From an uncultured Intestinimonas sp. (GTDB taxonomy: Bacteria; Bacillota_A; Clostridia; Oscillospirales; Oscillospiraceae), in contig CAUBHZ010000151.1 of the NCBI GenBank assembly GCA_958435885.1, positions 1 to 5,403 on the forward strand: a stretch of DNA of 5,403 nucleotides, given 5' to 3'. Positions 5,246-5,403 of the stretch are shown here, piece by piece. The notes under the pieces are model-generated. The model searched no databases and had not been told where the DNA came from. It worked only from the letters and a program-made list of their open reading frames with translations. Numbering within the stretch: position 1 is the first letter of the stretch; every line of letters begins with the position of its first letter. The position numbers and the translations under genes are program-made.

Positions 5246-5403
5246 GGGGGAATTGCATCAGATCTGCCCATGACTTCACCTTGGCGCTTTTATTGGTAGA
5301 GCCAATTTATTTATTCCCTATATATTAGTTCCTCACATCAGAACATAGTCTATTTTAGATATTCCAAAATAATTATAGTTAAAACATGTTATTTTTTATC
5401 ATT
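5246..5403. other. AT-rich region upstream of the gcv promoter, no gene seen
   Basis: The 123 bases from 5281 to the right edge are 25 % GC (31 of 123), in sharp contrast to the operon. I see no reading frame with a ribosome site, no RNA gene and no clear terminator. It probably is the intergenic space between the operon and whatever lies to the right. CAGATCTG at 5259-5266 is a short palindrome with no assigned role. Confidence 0.6.

Noticed and set aside
5281..5305. Inverted repeat TTGGC...GCCAA followed on the + strand by a T-rich stretch, as a possible terminator
   Set aside because: Only five pairs with a 15-base loop, and no gene on the + strand would end here. On the minus strand no T-tract follows it.
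5372..5400. TATAAT at 5377-5372 on the minus strand as a second upstream promoter
   Set aside because: The -35 position reads GATAAA, a poor match, and the surrounding DNA is so AT-rich that a TATAAT is expected by chance. The promoter at 5245-5217 is far better.
1..5403. CRISPR array, insertion sequence, tRNA or prophage signs
   Set aside because: No spaced direct repeats, terminal inverted repeats, transposase motifs or cloverleaf-like segments were seen.

Overview
The window holds most of a glycine cleavage operon, all on the minus strand. Reading in the direction of transcription (right to left) the order is promoter, tandem glycine riboswitch with an intrinsic terminator, gcvT, gcvH, gcvPA, gcvPB, and the first 209 residues of a dihydrolipoyl dehydrogenase (lpdA) that runs off the left edge. 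Motifs, sizes and order all agree with the standard system. I found no previously undescribed system; the most interesting part is the compact RNA switch in front of gcvT.

Organism: a bacterium whose coding DNA is rich in GC (41 of 60 bases in a sampled coding stretch), with strong GGAGG-type ribosome binding sites, a sigma-A/sigma-70-type promoter, a P-protein split into two genes, and a glycine riboswitch ending in an intrinsic terminator. This fits a GC-rich Clostridia lineage, for example Oscillospiraceae/Ruminococcaceae gut bacteria. That is an inference from style and gene organisation, not from a taxonomic marker.

Layout: 5246-5403 is AT-rich and carries no gene I can support. A promoter with 17-base spacing lies at 5245-5217. 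The leader RNA starts near 5210. It contains a leader-linker kink-turn, aptamer 1 (5188-5115), aptamer 2 (5106-5017) and a terminator (5021-4978). The 3' arm of the aptamer 2 P1 stem is the first part of the terminator's 5' arm, so the two cannot form together; glycine binding should favour read-through (an ON switch). gcvT follows at 4944-3862, gcvH at 3808-3428, gcvPA at 3387-2074, gcvPB at 2073-625 and lpdA from 628 leftward. Spacing tightens along the operon: 53 bases, 40 bases, 0 bases, then a 4-base ATGA overlap.

How the genes work together: the GcvPA/GcvPB complex (P-protein) decarboxylates glycine with PLP and passes the aminomethyl group to the lipoyl arm of GcvH. GcvT moves the one-carbon unit to tetrahydrofolate, giving 5,10-methylene-THF and releasing ammonia. 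LpdA reoxidises the dihydrolipoyl arm with FAD and NAD+. The riboswitch ties expression to glycine excess. The system is reversible, so a glycine-synthesis role cannot be excluded from sequence alone.
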